Part shown: positions 50,909 through 59,996 of the stretch, piece after piece
Layout: each line of letters starts with the position of its first letter
How positions within the stretch are numbered: position 1 is the stretch's first letter
Assembly: GCF_000772935.1 (NCBI RefSeq)
Contig: NZ_JPVR01000077.1
Coordinates: 175,635 to 239,634 of the forward strand
From: Lysinibacillus boronitolerans JCM 21713 = 10a = NBRC 103108
Lineage (GTDB): Bacteria; Bacillota; Bacilli; Bacillales_A; Planococcaceae
Length of the DNA stretch: 64,000 nucleotides
Direction: 5' to 3'
Notes under the pieces: generated by a model
What the model saw: the letters and a program-made list of their open reading frames with translations, nothing else
Databases searched by the model: none
Told to the model about the DNA's origin: nothing
Made by a program: the position numbers and the translations under genes

Positions 50909-51892
50909 CTAATTTGTAAATGTTACTGTCACAATCGTCCCTTTCCCTACTTCAGATGTAATAGCCAGCTCATGCCCTAGCTTTTCACAGATTTCTTTGG
51001 CTAAATAAAGGCCCATCCCAGTTGATTCCCCTGTTTTCCGCCCATTTTCGCCAGTAAAAAAGGCTTTCGTAACTCGTGAAAGATCGGAAGCGGGAATCCC
51101 AATACCCTCATCGCAAATCGCAAGCTGTACATAGTCATCCTTTTCAATAGCAGAAATAACAATTTTTTTATTGGCCTCAAACGTGTATTTCACTGCATTG
51201 GTGATAAATTGTCCAAGAATGAAACGAAGCCATTTCGAATCACTGGCAACAATTAGATCGTCCTCAATATGAATTTCCGGAAAAACTCTTTTCGTAATAA
51301 ATAAACGTTTATTTTCATTAACAGTTGCAGTTACAATGGCTTTTAGCGCAACTCGCTCTACTTGCATATCATCCTCAAAATTTTCTAGGCGTGCATTAAC
51401 AAGTACCATATCCAAACCTCTACGCAAACGATCAATTTCCTCCTGAACATTCTTTTTATCAAGAGGACGGTCATCCTGTAATAATAATTCAATCACTGAA
51501 ATAGGAGTTTTCATTTGATGGACCCATTGGTTCATAAACTGATCATGTCTTTTTTGACTTGCATATAAAGCATGCAGCTCATGTTGATAAAGTCGATACA
51601 ACTCATGCATATACTTCTCGGTTTGCATAGCTTCTGGCGTTTTTGCGTTTTTTTGTAGCACATCTTCCATTGCTGTTGGAAGCTGAGTTATCTTCAATAA
51701 GTAGCGTTGTCGCATTAGATAACGAACTAGTAAAAAGGATGCTAATAGTACAAGGCTAATACAAAAGGAATAAATTGCCGTATCTATATTTCGAAAACCG
51801 TCTAGTGCATAGATAACCATGATGAAGCCAACCAATAAGAGCTGGAACACAATAAATGAGGCATAATCACGTAAAAAAAGCTTCCAGCCCAC
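50909..51892 (-). CDS. BceS-type intramembrane-sensing histidine kinase
   Basis: 327 residues. Two closely spaced membrane helices (about 13-30 and 38-58) with almost no outside loop, then the dimerisation domain with His125 in WVHQMKTPISVIELL and an ATPase domain (NAVKYTF; CDEGIGIPASDL; GESTGMGLYLAKEI). Such kinases do not bind ligand themselves but read transport activity of BceAB. It starts 1 bp within the regulator stop. Confidence 0.94.
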   Translation of the reverse strand: MGWKLFLRDYASFIVFQLLLVGFIMVIYALDGFRNIDTAIYSFCISLVLLASFLLVRYLMRQRYLLKITQLPTAMEDVLQKNAKTPEAMQTEKYMHELYRLYQHELHALYASQKRHDQFMNQWVHQMKTPISVIELLLQDDRPLDKKNVQEEIDRLRRGLDMVLVNARLENFEDDMQVERVALKAIVTATVNENKRLFITKRVFPEIHIEDDLIVASDSKWLRFILGQFITNAVKYTFEANKKIVISAIEKDDYVQLAICDEGIGIPASDLSRVTKAFFTGENGRKTGESTGMGLYLAKEICEKLGHELAITSEVGKGTIVTVTFTN

Positions 51893-52596
51893 TATAGCTC
51901 ACCTGCACTTAATATGAATCGATAGCCTGCACCACGGACCGTTTCAATTGTTGACGATATATGATAATCCGCTAACTTTTTTCGAACTCTGGTCATATTC
52001 ACATTCAATGTGTTTTCATCGACAAATGCTTGATCGTCCCAAAGCTCCTCTAACAATTGCTCACGTGACACTACTTTCGGTGCATTGCCCATCAATAGCT
52101 CTAAAATGATACATTCTTTTTTCTGAAGTGGTATTTCTAAATCATTTTTATGTAGCTCCATTCTTTCTAAATGAAGTACAAGCTGTCCTTGCTTGATCGT
52201 CCGTTCTTCTTGCCTTACTGCATATTCACCATATGTACGGCGTAGATGACTACGGATTTTAGCCAACACAATTTCGTAGTTAAAAGGCTTTGTAATGAAA
52301 TCATCGCCCCCATTTTCAAGTGCAAAGATTTGGTCCATTTCTCCAGAGCGAGCAGAAATGAAAATAATTGGGCATGTTGTATGCTGACGTAGCTGGCGAC
52401 ACCAATAATAGCCATCGTAAGCAGGTAAATTTATATCAAGCAGCACCATATGTGGATTAAATGCTGTAAATTCTTCTATAAGATGATCAAATTCTTGAAT
52501 TGTTGCAACTTCGTATTGATATTTTCTAAGCGTTTCCGCTAATAATGACGCAATTTTGACATCATCTTCAACTATGAATATTCGATGCTTTTCCAT
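51892..52596 (-). CDS. BceR-type response regulator
   Basis: 234 residues, OmpR/PhoB family: receiver domain with Asp54 in MVLLDINLPAYDGY, then a winged-helix DNA-binding domain (about 135-230; DENTLNVNMTRVRKKL). It is expected to activate transcription of the ABC genes. First gene of regulator-kinase-unknown-ATPase-permease. GAAAGGAG precedes the ATG. Confidence 0.94.
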   Translation of the reverse strand: MEKHRIFIVEDDVKIASLLAETLRKYQYEVATIQEFDHLIEEFTAFNPHMVLLDINLPAYDGYYWCRQLRQHTTCPIIFISARSGEMDQIFALENGGDDFITKPFNYEIVLAKIRSHLRRTYGEYAVRQEERTIKQGQLVLHLERMELHKNDLEIPLQKKECIILELLMGNAPKVVSREQLLEELWDDQAFVDENTLNVNMTRVRKKLADYHISSTIETVRGAGYRFILSAGEL

Positions 52597-52696
52597 ACCA
52601 ACACTCCTTTCTTTCTATATTGTATCAAAAAAAGATTCGACGACATAATTGTCAGCGAACCTTTAGGCTAAAACATTACACGAAACCGTATTTTCC

Positions 52697-53689
52697 TTAA
52701 TAAATTAATTGTAAAAAGTCCTCAGTTGAAATTCCGCCAAAATATGTAGGAATATCAATGTCTGCTAATGTCTTAGCAATGGCCGCTCTGTCATAGTTTG
52801 TCCCAACTAAGCGCTGTTCTATATCAGCCATATCTCCTACACCAAAGAAATCTCCAAAAATATGCGCTTCTTCAATCACACCATGATTTACTTCTAGGCG
52901 AATATCAATGCCTCCTGTTGGGAACCGATGTGTTTTTTGAATATTAAAGCGTGGTGATTTCCCAAAATTCCACTCCCATGTTTGATAGCGCTCTTCTGAT
53001 AGCTTATGGATATTTGCCCAATCTTCTTCGGTTAACTCATAATAACGAATATTTTCTTCCCCGCCAAAAATGGATTTTAAAATTTCAAGACGGAATTCCT
53101 CAACCGTCATTTTCTCTTTTAAAAACTCTGAGATGTTTGCTACTCGTGAGCGAATCGATTTAATACCTTTTGATTCAATTTTATCCTTTTTAACCTTTAA
53201 GGCAGAAACAACCGCATCAATTTCTGTATCGAACATCAAAGTTCCATGACTGAACATACGTCCTTTTGTAGAGAACTGAGCATTTCCTGAAACTTTACGT
53301 CCCTCTGCTAGTATATCATTGCGTCCTGAAAGTTCTGCATTTACACCCATTTTTGCTAGAGCATCAACTACTGGCTGCGTGAATTTTTTATAATTCATGA
53401 AGCTATCGCCATCATCATTTGTAATAAAGCTGAAGTTAAGATTCCCTAAATCGTGATAAACAGCACCACCACCTGAAAGACGGCGCACAACAATAATGCC
53501 ATTGTCCTCTACATAGTCTGTATTGATTTCTTCAATTGTATTTTGGTTCTTACCGATGATGATAGACGGTTGATTAATGTAGAAAAGGAGCACCGGCTCT
53601 TTCTCAACGTCCATTGTTTTTAACAAATACTCCTCAATAGCAAGGTTAATGCGTGGATCATGGATCCCTTTATTATCAACGAAAATCAT
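52697..53689 (-). CDS. lplJ: Lipoate--protein ligase
   Basis: 330 residues. VRRLSGGGAVYHDLGNLNFS is the lipoate/ATP-binding signature; the C-terminal accessory domain (about 245-330) is present. It attaches free lipoate to E2 and GcvH proteins. It is divergent from yhfH; in B. subtilis lplJ (yhfJ) is also close to yhfH. Confidence 0.95.
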   Translation of the reverse strand: MIFVDNKGIHDPRINLAIEEYLLKTMDVEKEPVLLFYINQPSIIIGKNQNTIEEINTDYVEDNGIIVVRRLSGGGAVYHDLGNLNFSFITNDDGDSFMNYKKFTQPVVDALAKMGVNAELSGRNDILAEGRKVSGNAQFSTKGRMFSHGTLMFDTEIDAVVSALKVKKDKIESKGIKSIRSRVANISEFLKEKMTVEEFRLEILKSIFGGEENIRYYELTEEDWANIHKLSEERYQTWEWNFGKSPRFNIQKTHRFPTGGIDIRLEVNHGVIEEAHIFGDFFGVGDMADIEQRLVGTNYDRAAIAKTLADIDIPTYFGGISTEDFLQLIY

Positions 53690-53833
53690 AGTTCACGTTT
53701 CCTCCTTCACAAAATATCCATATTTATTTTACCGTAAATTAGGCATTTTGTGTTGACGAAAAGCATCTGTTATAATACACTAGAAAATATCAAAACAGTA
53801 ATAGTACAGATGAACTTAAAGGAGGAGTCCACA

Positions 53834-53959
53834 ATGTTAGAAAACGTAGTTGAATTTTTCAAGAATTTACCTGCAAAGCAATGTACTGAGTGCGGTGAAA
53901 AAATGGAAGAACAAAGCGAATGCTACAGCAACACTTGTGAAAAATGTAACCACCTATAA
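53834..53959 (+). CDS. yhfH: YhfH-family small zinc-ribbon-like protein
   Basis: 41 residues: MLENVVEFFKNLPAKQCTEC and then GEKMEEQSECYSNTCEKCN. Two CxxC pairs suggest a single zinc site. AAAGGAGGAG lies before this ATG; the open frame extends further but without a site. Function unknown. Neighbourhood with lplJ is conserved in Bacillus. A terminator follows. Confidence 0.9.
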   Translation: MLENVVEFFKNLPAKQCTECGEKMEEQSECYSNTCEKCNHL

Positions 53960-54063
53960 GCATTTGCCTATTCTGATATAGTCATATACGTGCCCCACAC
54001 GTAGCAATCATGACACCCTTCATCATATTTTGATGAACCCTTAATTAAATCTCTTACACTTAC

Positions 54064-54104
54064 AAAAAACAACAGCTGATACGCTCATATCAGCTGTTGT
54101 TTTT
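54064..54104. terminator. yhfH terminator
   Basis: AACAACAGCTGATA and TATCAGCTGTTGTT pair perfectly over 14 bp with a 6-nt loop, A run before and T run after. Confidence 0.92.
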
Positions 54105-54343
54105 ATGTTGTTGAAAAGACTATGTCACTAGCAGTGAGCATACATCCAAAAGCAGTTCTTAGCGAAACCTCGAATGGAGCTCGTATGGTTGGAAGCAGCT
54201 TGCTACTCGTTCACAGGAAAGTAGCCTGAAATAGAAATCCAATTTCACCTTTCTATGGATGGTTTTGTTTTATTTACGTCATTTGAGGCTGAAGAATTAG
54301 CGTTGTTTGTTGATAACGTTCACTGAACATACTCGGATCTAAA

Positions 54344-54378
54344 CAAAAAAGCACTCACCGTTCATTGGGTGAGTGCTT
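54344..54378 (-). terminator. Terminator of the YhgE/Pip gene
   Basis: GCACTCACC and GGTGAGTGC pair perfectly over 9 bp; the minus strand ends in TTTTTTG. It lies 6 bp beyond the gene. Confidence 0.9.
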
Positions 54379-54383
54379 CATAA

Positions 54384-56573
54384 TTAGTTTTCTTCAGCCA
54401 CTTTAGAGTAACGTTTATTGTGCAGTAGCATGAAATAACCAAATGTGATAGCTAAGAATGCTACTAAGAAACCAGCTAGAACACCATAGTTTTGCATTAA
54501 GAATGACGTATCACCAGTAGAAATACTTGATTTAAATGCTTGAACTGTATATGTCATCGGTAATAGCTTGTTAAATACTTGTAATGGTGATGGAATTAAT
54601 TCTAATGGGAATGTACCTGCACTTGTTGTTAATTGTAAAATCAATACAACAATTGCCATGAAACGTCCTGGATCACCGAAGATTGAAACAAGCATTTGGA
54701 TTAAGGCTAAGAATACATAGCTTGTTAATAATGCTGTTAAGATAAAGTAGCCCATGTTATTCACTTCAAGTCCTAGGCCCCATTTTACAATGACTACTGT
54801 TAGTAATGTTTGCACTAAACCTACGACTGCTAATACAGTCACTTTACTTGTAAACCAAGATGCTCCGTTTTTAGGACGAATAGCAGGTTCAACAAGTGGG
54901 AACACAATCGAAATTAATAATGCACCTACGAATAAGCCTAGTGAAATAAAGTATGGTGCAAAACCTGTACCATAGTTAGGAACATGGTTTACAGACTCTT
55001 TTTCAACTTCAACTGGACTACCTACCATATCATACGTATCTTGATTTGCTTTGACTTCATTTGCTTTTTCACTAGCCTCACCTAGTTTGCCAGATAAAGT
55101 AGCTGTACCATCTGCTAGCTCCGTAGAACCATCTGCAAGTGTTGCAGATCCTTGTGCTAGCTCACCAGATTTTGAAGCAAGTGTAGAAGTACCTTGATTT
55201 AATGTTGTTGTACCATTCGCTAATTCATTTAATCCAGATGCTAATGTTTTTGAACCTGTTACAGCTGTATTCACACCTGCATGTAGTTCACCTAATTTAG
55301 CGGCTAATGTGGCATTACCTGCTTGTAGACCTTTTGCACCTTCCAATAAAGCATTACTTTTAGCTGTTAATGCATTCGCACCAGCTAGCACTTCTGCTTG
55401 ACCTGCTGCAATTTGGCTTGCACCAGAGCTTACTTGATTAGCACCGGCTTGTAATTTTTCTGTACCAGCTGATAAAGATGTTAAACCGTTATGCACACTA
55501 GCACTACCTGCCTGTAATTCTGCTAATGTTTGTTTTAATGCTGCCGCTTGTTCTTCAGGCATTGAAGCCATCATCGTTTGTAATTGATTCGATAGGGCTG
55601 TAATGCCTGCCTCCACTTTTGCAGAACCCGCTGTTAATTGGTTTGCTGCACCATTCAAAGCACCCGCGTTCTCAGCAATAGATGCTGCACCTGCACTAAT
55701 TTGCTGTTGCTTATCGTTTAAAGTGTTTAGACCAGCTCCAACTTTAGCAACACCTTGTGTATATTGAGATAACCCCTGTTCAAGGCTCGTTGCACCATTT
55801 GCAGCTTGCTGTGCCCCCTGTTGTAATTGAACAGTGCCATCTTGTAGTTTCACTAAACCACTAGATAAGTCATTCGCGCCTTTTGCAGCATCTCCCGCAC
55901 CTTTTGTTAATTTATCAGTACCATTTGATAATTCAACTGTGCTTGATGCTAGTTGCTCCAGATATCCTTTTAAATCTTTTGCACCATTTGCTACTTTTTG
56001 TGCACCCTCATCTAGCTTATTTGAGCCATCTGCTGCCTCTGTAAAGCCATCCCCAAGTGTTGCAATTGAATCAAATAATTTTTCAGCATAAGTCGCGGAT
56101 ACTTGAGAATTTACTTCAGCACGTACACGATCCATTGCTGTCTCACCAATTTGAGCACCAAGGAAGTTTAATCCCTCGTTTGGAATGTAGTTCATCACTA
56201 ATTTTGATGGTTTATCATCTAATAGTGTTGTTGCATGTTCAGAGAAATTTGTTGGAATTTCTAAAATCATATAATAGTCGCGATTATTTAAGCCTTTTTC
56301 AGCTTCCTCTTTTGAAACTTCTATAAAGTTAAATTGCTCGCTATCTATCAATTTATCAACTAAGGTATCCCCCAAGTCTAATTTAACGCCATCCATCTCT
56401 GCGCCAGTATCCTCATTAACAACAGCTACTGGAAGATTAGGAAGCCCCGCATAAGGATCCCAAAACGCCCATAAAAACATACCCGCATACATTACTGGAA
56501 TAAATAATACAGCAATGATGGAAACAAGCATTTTTCTTGTTTTAAAGATCTTTAGCCACTCAGCTTTAATCAT
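54384..56573 (-). CDS. YhgE/Pip-family ABC-2-like membrane protein with repeated helical domain
   Basis: 729 residues. One N-terminal helix (about 15-37), a large outside region, and five or six C-terminal helices (about 545-720) of ABC-2 permease type. The outside region (about 170-500) is a long run of near-regular L..G...L..G...L units (GASQIAAGQAEVLAGANALT), predicting an extended coiled rod. The family includes Pip, a phage-infection receptor, and YhgE. The TetR gene upstream and shared operators suggest inducible expression. Confidence 0.88.
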   Translation of the reverse strand: MIKAEWLKIFKTRKMLVSIIAVLFIPVMYAGMFLWAFWDPYAGLPNLPVAVVNEDTGAEMDGVKLDLGDTLVDKLIDSEQFNFIEVSKEEAEKGLNNRDYYMILEIPTNFSEHATTLLDDKPSKLVMNYIPNEGLNFLGAQIGETAMDRVRAEVNSQVSATYAEKLFDSIATLGDGFTEAADGSNKLDEGAQKVANGAKDLKGYLEQLASSTVELSNGTDKLTKGAGDAAKGANDLSSGLVKLQDGTVQLQQGAQQAANGATSLEQGLSQYTQGVAKVGAGLNTLNDKQQQISAGAASIAENAGALNGAANQLTAGSAKVEAGITALSNQLQTMMASMPEEQAAALKQTLAELQAGSASVHNGLTSLSAGTEKLQAGANQVSSGASQIAAGQAEVLAGANALTAKSNALLEGAKGLQAGNATLAAKLGELHAGVNTAVTGSKTLASGLNELANGTTTLNQGTSTLASKSGELAQGSATLADGSTELADGTATLSGKLGEASEKANEVKANQDTYDMVGSPVEVEKESVNHVPNYGTGFAPYFISLGLFVGALLISIVFPLVEPAIRPKNGASWFTSKVTVLAVVGLVQTLLTVVIVKWGLGLEVNNMGYFILTALLTSYVFLALIQMLVSIFGDPGRFMAIVVLILQLTTSAGTFPLELIPSPLQVFNKLLPMTYTVQAFKSSISTGDTSFLMQNYGVLAGFLVAFLAITFGYFMLLHNKRYSKVAEEN

Positions 56574-56598
56574 ATAATATCCTCACTCCTAAACTATT

Positions 56599-56621
56599 TG
56601 ACCGAAAACGTCATTTGGTCA
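56599..56621. promoter_or_regulatory. Candidate TetR operator before the YhgE/Pip gene
   Basis: TGACC-N13-GGTCA, 25 bp upstream of the start, with inner GAAAACGTCATTT. The same arms and spacing occur before the TetR gene (57334-57356), whose centre is AGAAAACCATTTC. Confidence 0.7.
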
Positions 56622-56705
56622 TTTTCATTCAAAAAAAATAATCAACCTCGACAATTGTGCAAAAAGAGTACTTGATTCGATACTTTTACAGTGTATTTTA
56701 TCGAA

Positions 56706-57278
56706 TCAAGTTAGAATCAAACCTCGAAAGATTGTTTCCTTAAAAAGATTAAGAATCTTTTCTTCGGGAATCACATCACCGTGTAACTCATGCCAATCGA
56801 CAACAAAAGCAAGATATGCCTTCAGCAATAAGTAACTAACTAGCTCCGCATCACATTCTCTAATTTCACCTTTATTAATACGTCGTTGTATTAACTCTGC
56901 GACATACGATAAGATTTCAGTCTCGATACGGAGTAGCACCTGTTTAACTGCTGGTGTTCGTAATTCTTTTTCTTCCTCGATTAGCTTTGCAAATAAAAGA
57001 TGTTTTTCTCGGAACTGTAGCATTTTCATTAAAGCATTATGCGCATTATCCATAAAGCTTGCTGATGCATCCAACACTGCATCTGCTTCACCTTTCATCT
57101 CTCGTACAAGTGACATTGCGATCTCTTGAAATAAAATTTCTTTATTTGCAAAGAATGTATAAATCGTACCTTTACCGACATTGGCAATTTTCGCCACTTG
57201 CTCCATTGTTGTTGCCTTGTAGCCAAACAATGTAAAAGATTTTGCAGCTGCTTCAAGAATTTCCTGCCTACGATCCAT
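56706..57278 (-). CDS. TetR-family transcriptional regulator
   Basis: 190 residues from MDRRQEILEAAAKSF; an ATG three codons earlier overlaps the AAAGGA site. The N-terminal helix-turn-helix is TTMEQVAKIANVGKGTIYTF. The C-terminal ligand domain has no recognised effector. It lies 132 bp before the YhgE/Pip gene on the same strand, and both have the same 23-bp operator. Confidence 0.93.
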   Translation of the reverse strand: MDRRQEILEAAAKSFTLFGYKATTMEQVAKIANVGKGTIYTFFANKEILFQEIAMSLVREMKGEADAVLDASASFMDNAHNALMKMLQFREKHLLFAKLIEEEKELRTPAVKQVLLRIETEILSYVAELIQRRINKGEIRECDAELVSYLLLKAYLAFVVDWHELHGDVIPEEKILNLFKETIFRGLILT

Positions 57279-57333
57279 TAGTAACATCCTTTCTTGTTAG
57301 GTTATGTACATCTCTCGTACACTTTAATAAAAA

Positions 57334-57366
57334 TGACCAGAAAACCATTTCGGTCATCTGGTCATT
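57334..57366. promoter_or_regulatory. Candidate TetR autoregulatory operator
   Basis: TGACC-N13-GGTCA at 57334-57356, plus a third half-site CTGGTCATT at 57358-57366 that pairs with AATGACCAG at 57332-57340. It sits about 55 bp before the TetR start. Confidence 0.7.
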
Positions 57367-57399
57367 ATCATATTCCTATTTCAAAAAAATTGCAAGCCT

Positions 57400-57924
57400 T
57401 TAATGATGATTTTTTTCATCTTTTTTGTCGTCATCATGATCCATACCATTTGAAGTGTCATTATTATGATCCATCATGTTATTATCCATGCTGTTATTGG
57501 CTTTTTCATCCTCTGGGACAACCTTAGTCATATCAGGGCTTCCAGCAATAATTTGTTGTTTTGGCATATTATGAACACCGTTAGCTGTTGTATGTGCATA
57601 CATATAATACACACCATCATGTTCAAATGTAGTCGTTGCTTTATAAACACCATCTTGCTCTAATTTCCCATCAATCATTTGTCCTTCATCACGTTTTCCT
57701 GATTCCCAAACTTCAAATTCTACTACAGCATCATCCACATTTTCTCCACCCTGTTCAACATGTGCTGCCAGCTCAATCGTTTCATTGAGTGCTACTTCTT
57801 TTGGTGTTAAAATTTCAACTTCTGGGATTTGAGGTACTTCTGGTTCTGGCAGTGCCTCTTTTTTTTCTCCACATCCTACTAATAATGTAGGGACTGCAAT
57901 TAGCGCAAATAACCACTTTTTCAT
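57400..57924 (-). CDS. FixH/YtkA-like lipoprotein with His/Asp/Met-rich tail
   Basis: 174 residues. Lipobox LLVGCGE (Cys18), a Pro/Glu linker, then a YtkA-like beta domain (about 35-125; KLEQDGVYKATTTFEHDGVY). The tail beyond ~143 is rich in Asn, Met, Asp and His (DNNMMDHNNDTSNGMDHDDD, ending KNHH) and could bind metal. Related proteins are tied to oxidase assembly or copper, which is only suggestive. RBS GGAGG. Last gene of the lipoprotein-RR-HK operon. Confidence 0.8.
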   Translation of the reverse strand: MKKWLFALIAVPTLLVGCGEKKEALPEPEVPQIPEVEILTPKEVALNETIELAAHVEQGGENVDDAVVEFEVWESGKRDEGQMIDGKLEQDGVYKATTTFEHDGVYYMYAHTTANGVHNMPKQQIIAGSPDMTKVVPEDEKANNSMDNNMMDHNNDTSNGMDHDDDKKDEKNHH

Positions 57925-57927
57925 CTT

Positions 57928-59316
57928 TTAATCCTCCATTAATGGCAACCGTATCTTTACGGATGTGCCTTTTTCAACAACACTTTCAATTTCTAATGTA
58001 CCCTGTAACTGTTTTAATAACTGTTCAACAATAGATAAACCCAATCCACTTCCACCGTCCGCACGACTTCTTGCTTTGTTAACGCGATAAAATCGTTCAG
58101 TAACATGTGTTAAATCCTCAGCAGGAATACCAATTCCATAATCCCTAATGGTAATTTGTGCACTACCAGCCTTTTCAACAGCCACTATTTCCACCTTAGA
58201 ATTTTCATGCGAGTAATTAATCGCATTTTCAATAATGTTAATAAAAATTTGTTTTAGCTTTACTTCATCCGCTTCAATAATCAGTGCATCATCTACATCT
58301 AAATATAAAGTTATGTTCTTTTTATTTGCTTGATGTGCTAAGATTTTTTGAACCTCTCGTAATGTTTCTCCTAACGGAATTGGATATAACTCAATATCGG
58401 TTTGTTCATTTTCTGTTCTTGCCAGTTGAAGTAATTCGTTTGTTAAGCGTTCCATACGGTTGGCCTCACGGACGATTAGCTGAATGGTTTCTTCTTTTTG
58501 GCCTTCTGTAATGATGCCATTTTGCATGGCTTCGCTATAGCCCTTTACATAGCTAATCGGTGTTCGTAATTCATGGGAGACTGTTGCCAAAAACGTTTTT
58601 TGTGCTTCATCCTCTTGCTGAATTGCCTCTGCCATTTTGTTAAAGGTACTAGATAATTTACCGATTTCATCTCGTGAATTGACAGGTACACGAGTCTCAT
58701 AATTCCCATAGGACATCTGCTCCACTGCAAGCTGTAAATCGTTTAATGGTCGCATAATATGTCGAATTCCTTTATAAATTAAATAGCTAACAACTACTAA
58801 AAATATAAAGGCACTAATAAACAATAAAATAACGCCACTATTAGCCAATTCACTGATTTTAGCCAGTGGAAAATAAATATAGATAATACCTTCTAATCGA
58901 TTTTGATCAACAAGTGGTACAACCACCGAAATAAGTTGTCGATCAAACCGAGGCTCGTACCCAATTTTTTGCACATATTTTCCTGCTAGTAATTTTTGTC
59001 TTTCCTCTGGGCCAATCAATGTCTCATAATCTATATCAAATGGAACACAGGCACTTAATTCACGAGGATTCCTTACCGCAAATATATTCAAATTGGAATA
59101 ATCATTAAATTCTTCAATATCTGCAATAAATTCATCCGTAACCTTGCCATTATCATACATCGTCTGAAGCTTTAAGCCGACTTCCACCATTGTATCTTCT
59201 GTATCCTGTACATATAAGCGTTGATATAAAAAATTTGTGAGCACATACATAAAGACAACGGTAATAATTAAAAAAGCGAAAATTAACAACCAAATGCGAG
59301 TGGCAATCTTTTTCAT
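57928..59316 (-). CDS. Sensor histidine kinase
   Basis: 462 residues. Two membrane helices (about 9-30 and 160-182) enclose a ~130-residue outside sensor, followed by HAMP (about 183-235), phospho-acceptor His248 in FLATVSHELRTPISYVKGYS and a complete ATPase domain (NAINYSHENSK; DYGIGIPAEDL; GGSGLGLSIVEQLL). Partner regulator overlaps by 4 bp. The stimulus is unknown. Confidence 0.94.
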   Translation of the reverse strand: MKKIATRIWLLIFAFLIITVVFMYVLTNFLYQRLYVQDTEDTMVEVGLKLQTMYDNGKVTDEFIADIEEFNDYSNLNIFAVRNPRELSACVPFDIDYETLIGPEERQKLLAGKYVQKIGYEPRFDRQLISVVVPLVDQNRLEGIIYIYFPLAKISELANSGVILLFISAFIFLVVVSYLIYKGIRHIMRPLNDLQLAVEQMSYGNYETRVPVNSRDEIGKLSSTFNKMAEAIQQEDEAQKTFLATVSHELRTPISYVKGYSEAMQNGIITEGQKEETIQLIVREANRMERLTNELLQLARTENEQTDIELYPIPLGETLREVQKILAHQANKKNITLYLDVDDALIIEADEVKLKQIFINIIENAINYSHENSKVEIVAVEKAGSAQITIRDYGIGIPAEDLTHVTERFYRVNKARSRADGGSGLGLSIVEQLLKQLQGTLEIESVVEKGTSVKIRLPLMED

Positions 59317-59996
59317 TCGCCAGGGTCAAAGCGGTAGCCCACTCCCCAAACGGTTTGAATATGCGAAGCCGCATCCTTTCCAAGCTTTATTCGTAAGGTT
59401 TTAATATGTGTATCAACCGTGCGCGTACCACCTACATAATCAATATCCCAAATGCGTTCTAGTAGTTGCTCCCTCGAATAGGCATTACCTGGATTTTTCA
59501 TAAATAAGTGTAAGAGCTCAAATTCCTTTAAAGTAAGTGGAATACTCTTTCCATCAACAGATACTTTACGTGCTATTTCATCTATTTTAATAGAGCCATA
59601 AATCACGTACTTTTGCTGTAGCTCTGTAATATTTGCACCACTTCGTCTTAATACAGCATAAATTCTGGCTACGAGTTCTTCATGTGTAAATGGTTTAACA
59701 ATATAATCATCCCCGCCAAGGGTAAGACCTTTCACCTTATCCTCATTCGCATCACGTGCAGTCAAAAAAATAATCGGCACATTTGACATAGCACGAATAC
59801 TTTGACAAACAACAAAACCATCCTCATGTGGCATCATTACATCAAGTAGTACTAAATCTATATTTTCACGTACTATTACATCGTAAGCTTCCGTTCCACT
59901 AGCGGCAGTAAATGTCTCTATATCAGAGTTCTTGAGCATCATTTCAATTAAATTACGCATATCCTGCTCATCATCAACTATTAATACAGTTGTCAT
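59313..59996 (-). CDS. OmpR-family response regulator
   Basis: 227 residues: receiver with Asp52 in LVLLDVMMPHEDGF, then a winged-helix domain (about 130-225; GGTRTVDTHIKTLRIKLG; GVGYRFDPG). The TAATG junction with the lipoprotein gene and the ATGA junction with the kinase show one operon. Confidence 0.95.
   Translation of the reverse strand: MTTVLIVDDEQDMRNLIEMMLKNSDIETFTAASGTEAYDVIVRENIDLVLLDVMMPHEDGFVVCQSIRAMSNVPIIFLTARDANEDKVKGLTLGGDDYIVKPFTHEELVARIYAVLRRSGANITELQQKYVIYGSIKIDEIARKVSVDGKSIPLTLKEFELLHLFMKNPGNAYSREQLLERIWDIDYVGGTRTVDTHIKTLRIKLGKDAASHIQTVWGVGYRFDPGE

Larger units (their letters stand above)
53960..54383. other. Intergenic stretch with two terminators and a repeat-like block
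   Basis: Between the yhfH terminator (54064-54104) and the minus-strand terminator (54344-54378) lies about 220 bp richer in G and C than the spacer around it, with a 24-codon ORF and no known gene. It resembles the mosaic intergenic repeats seen in this group, but I see no second copy in the window. Confidence 0.35.
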
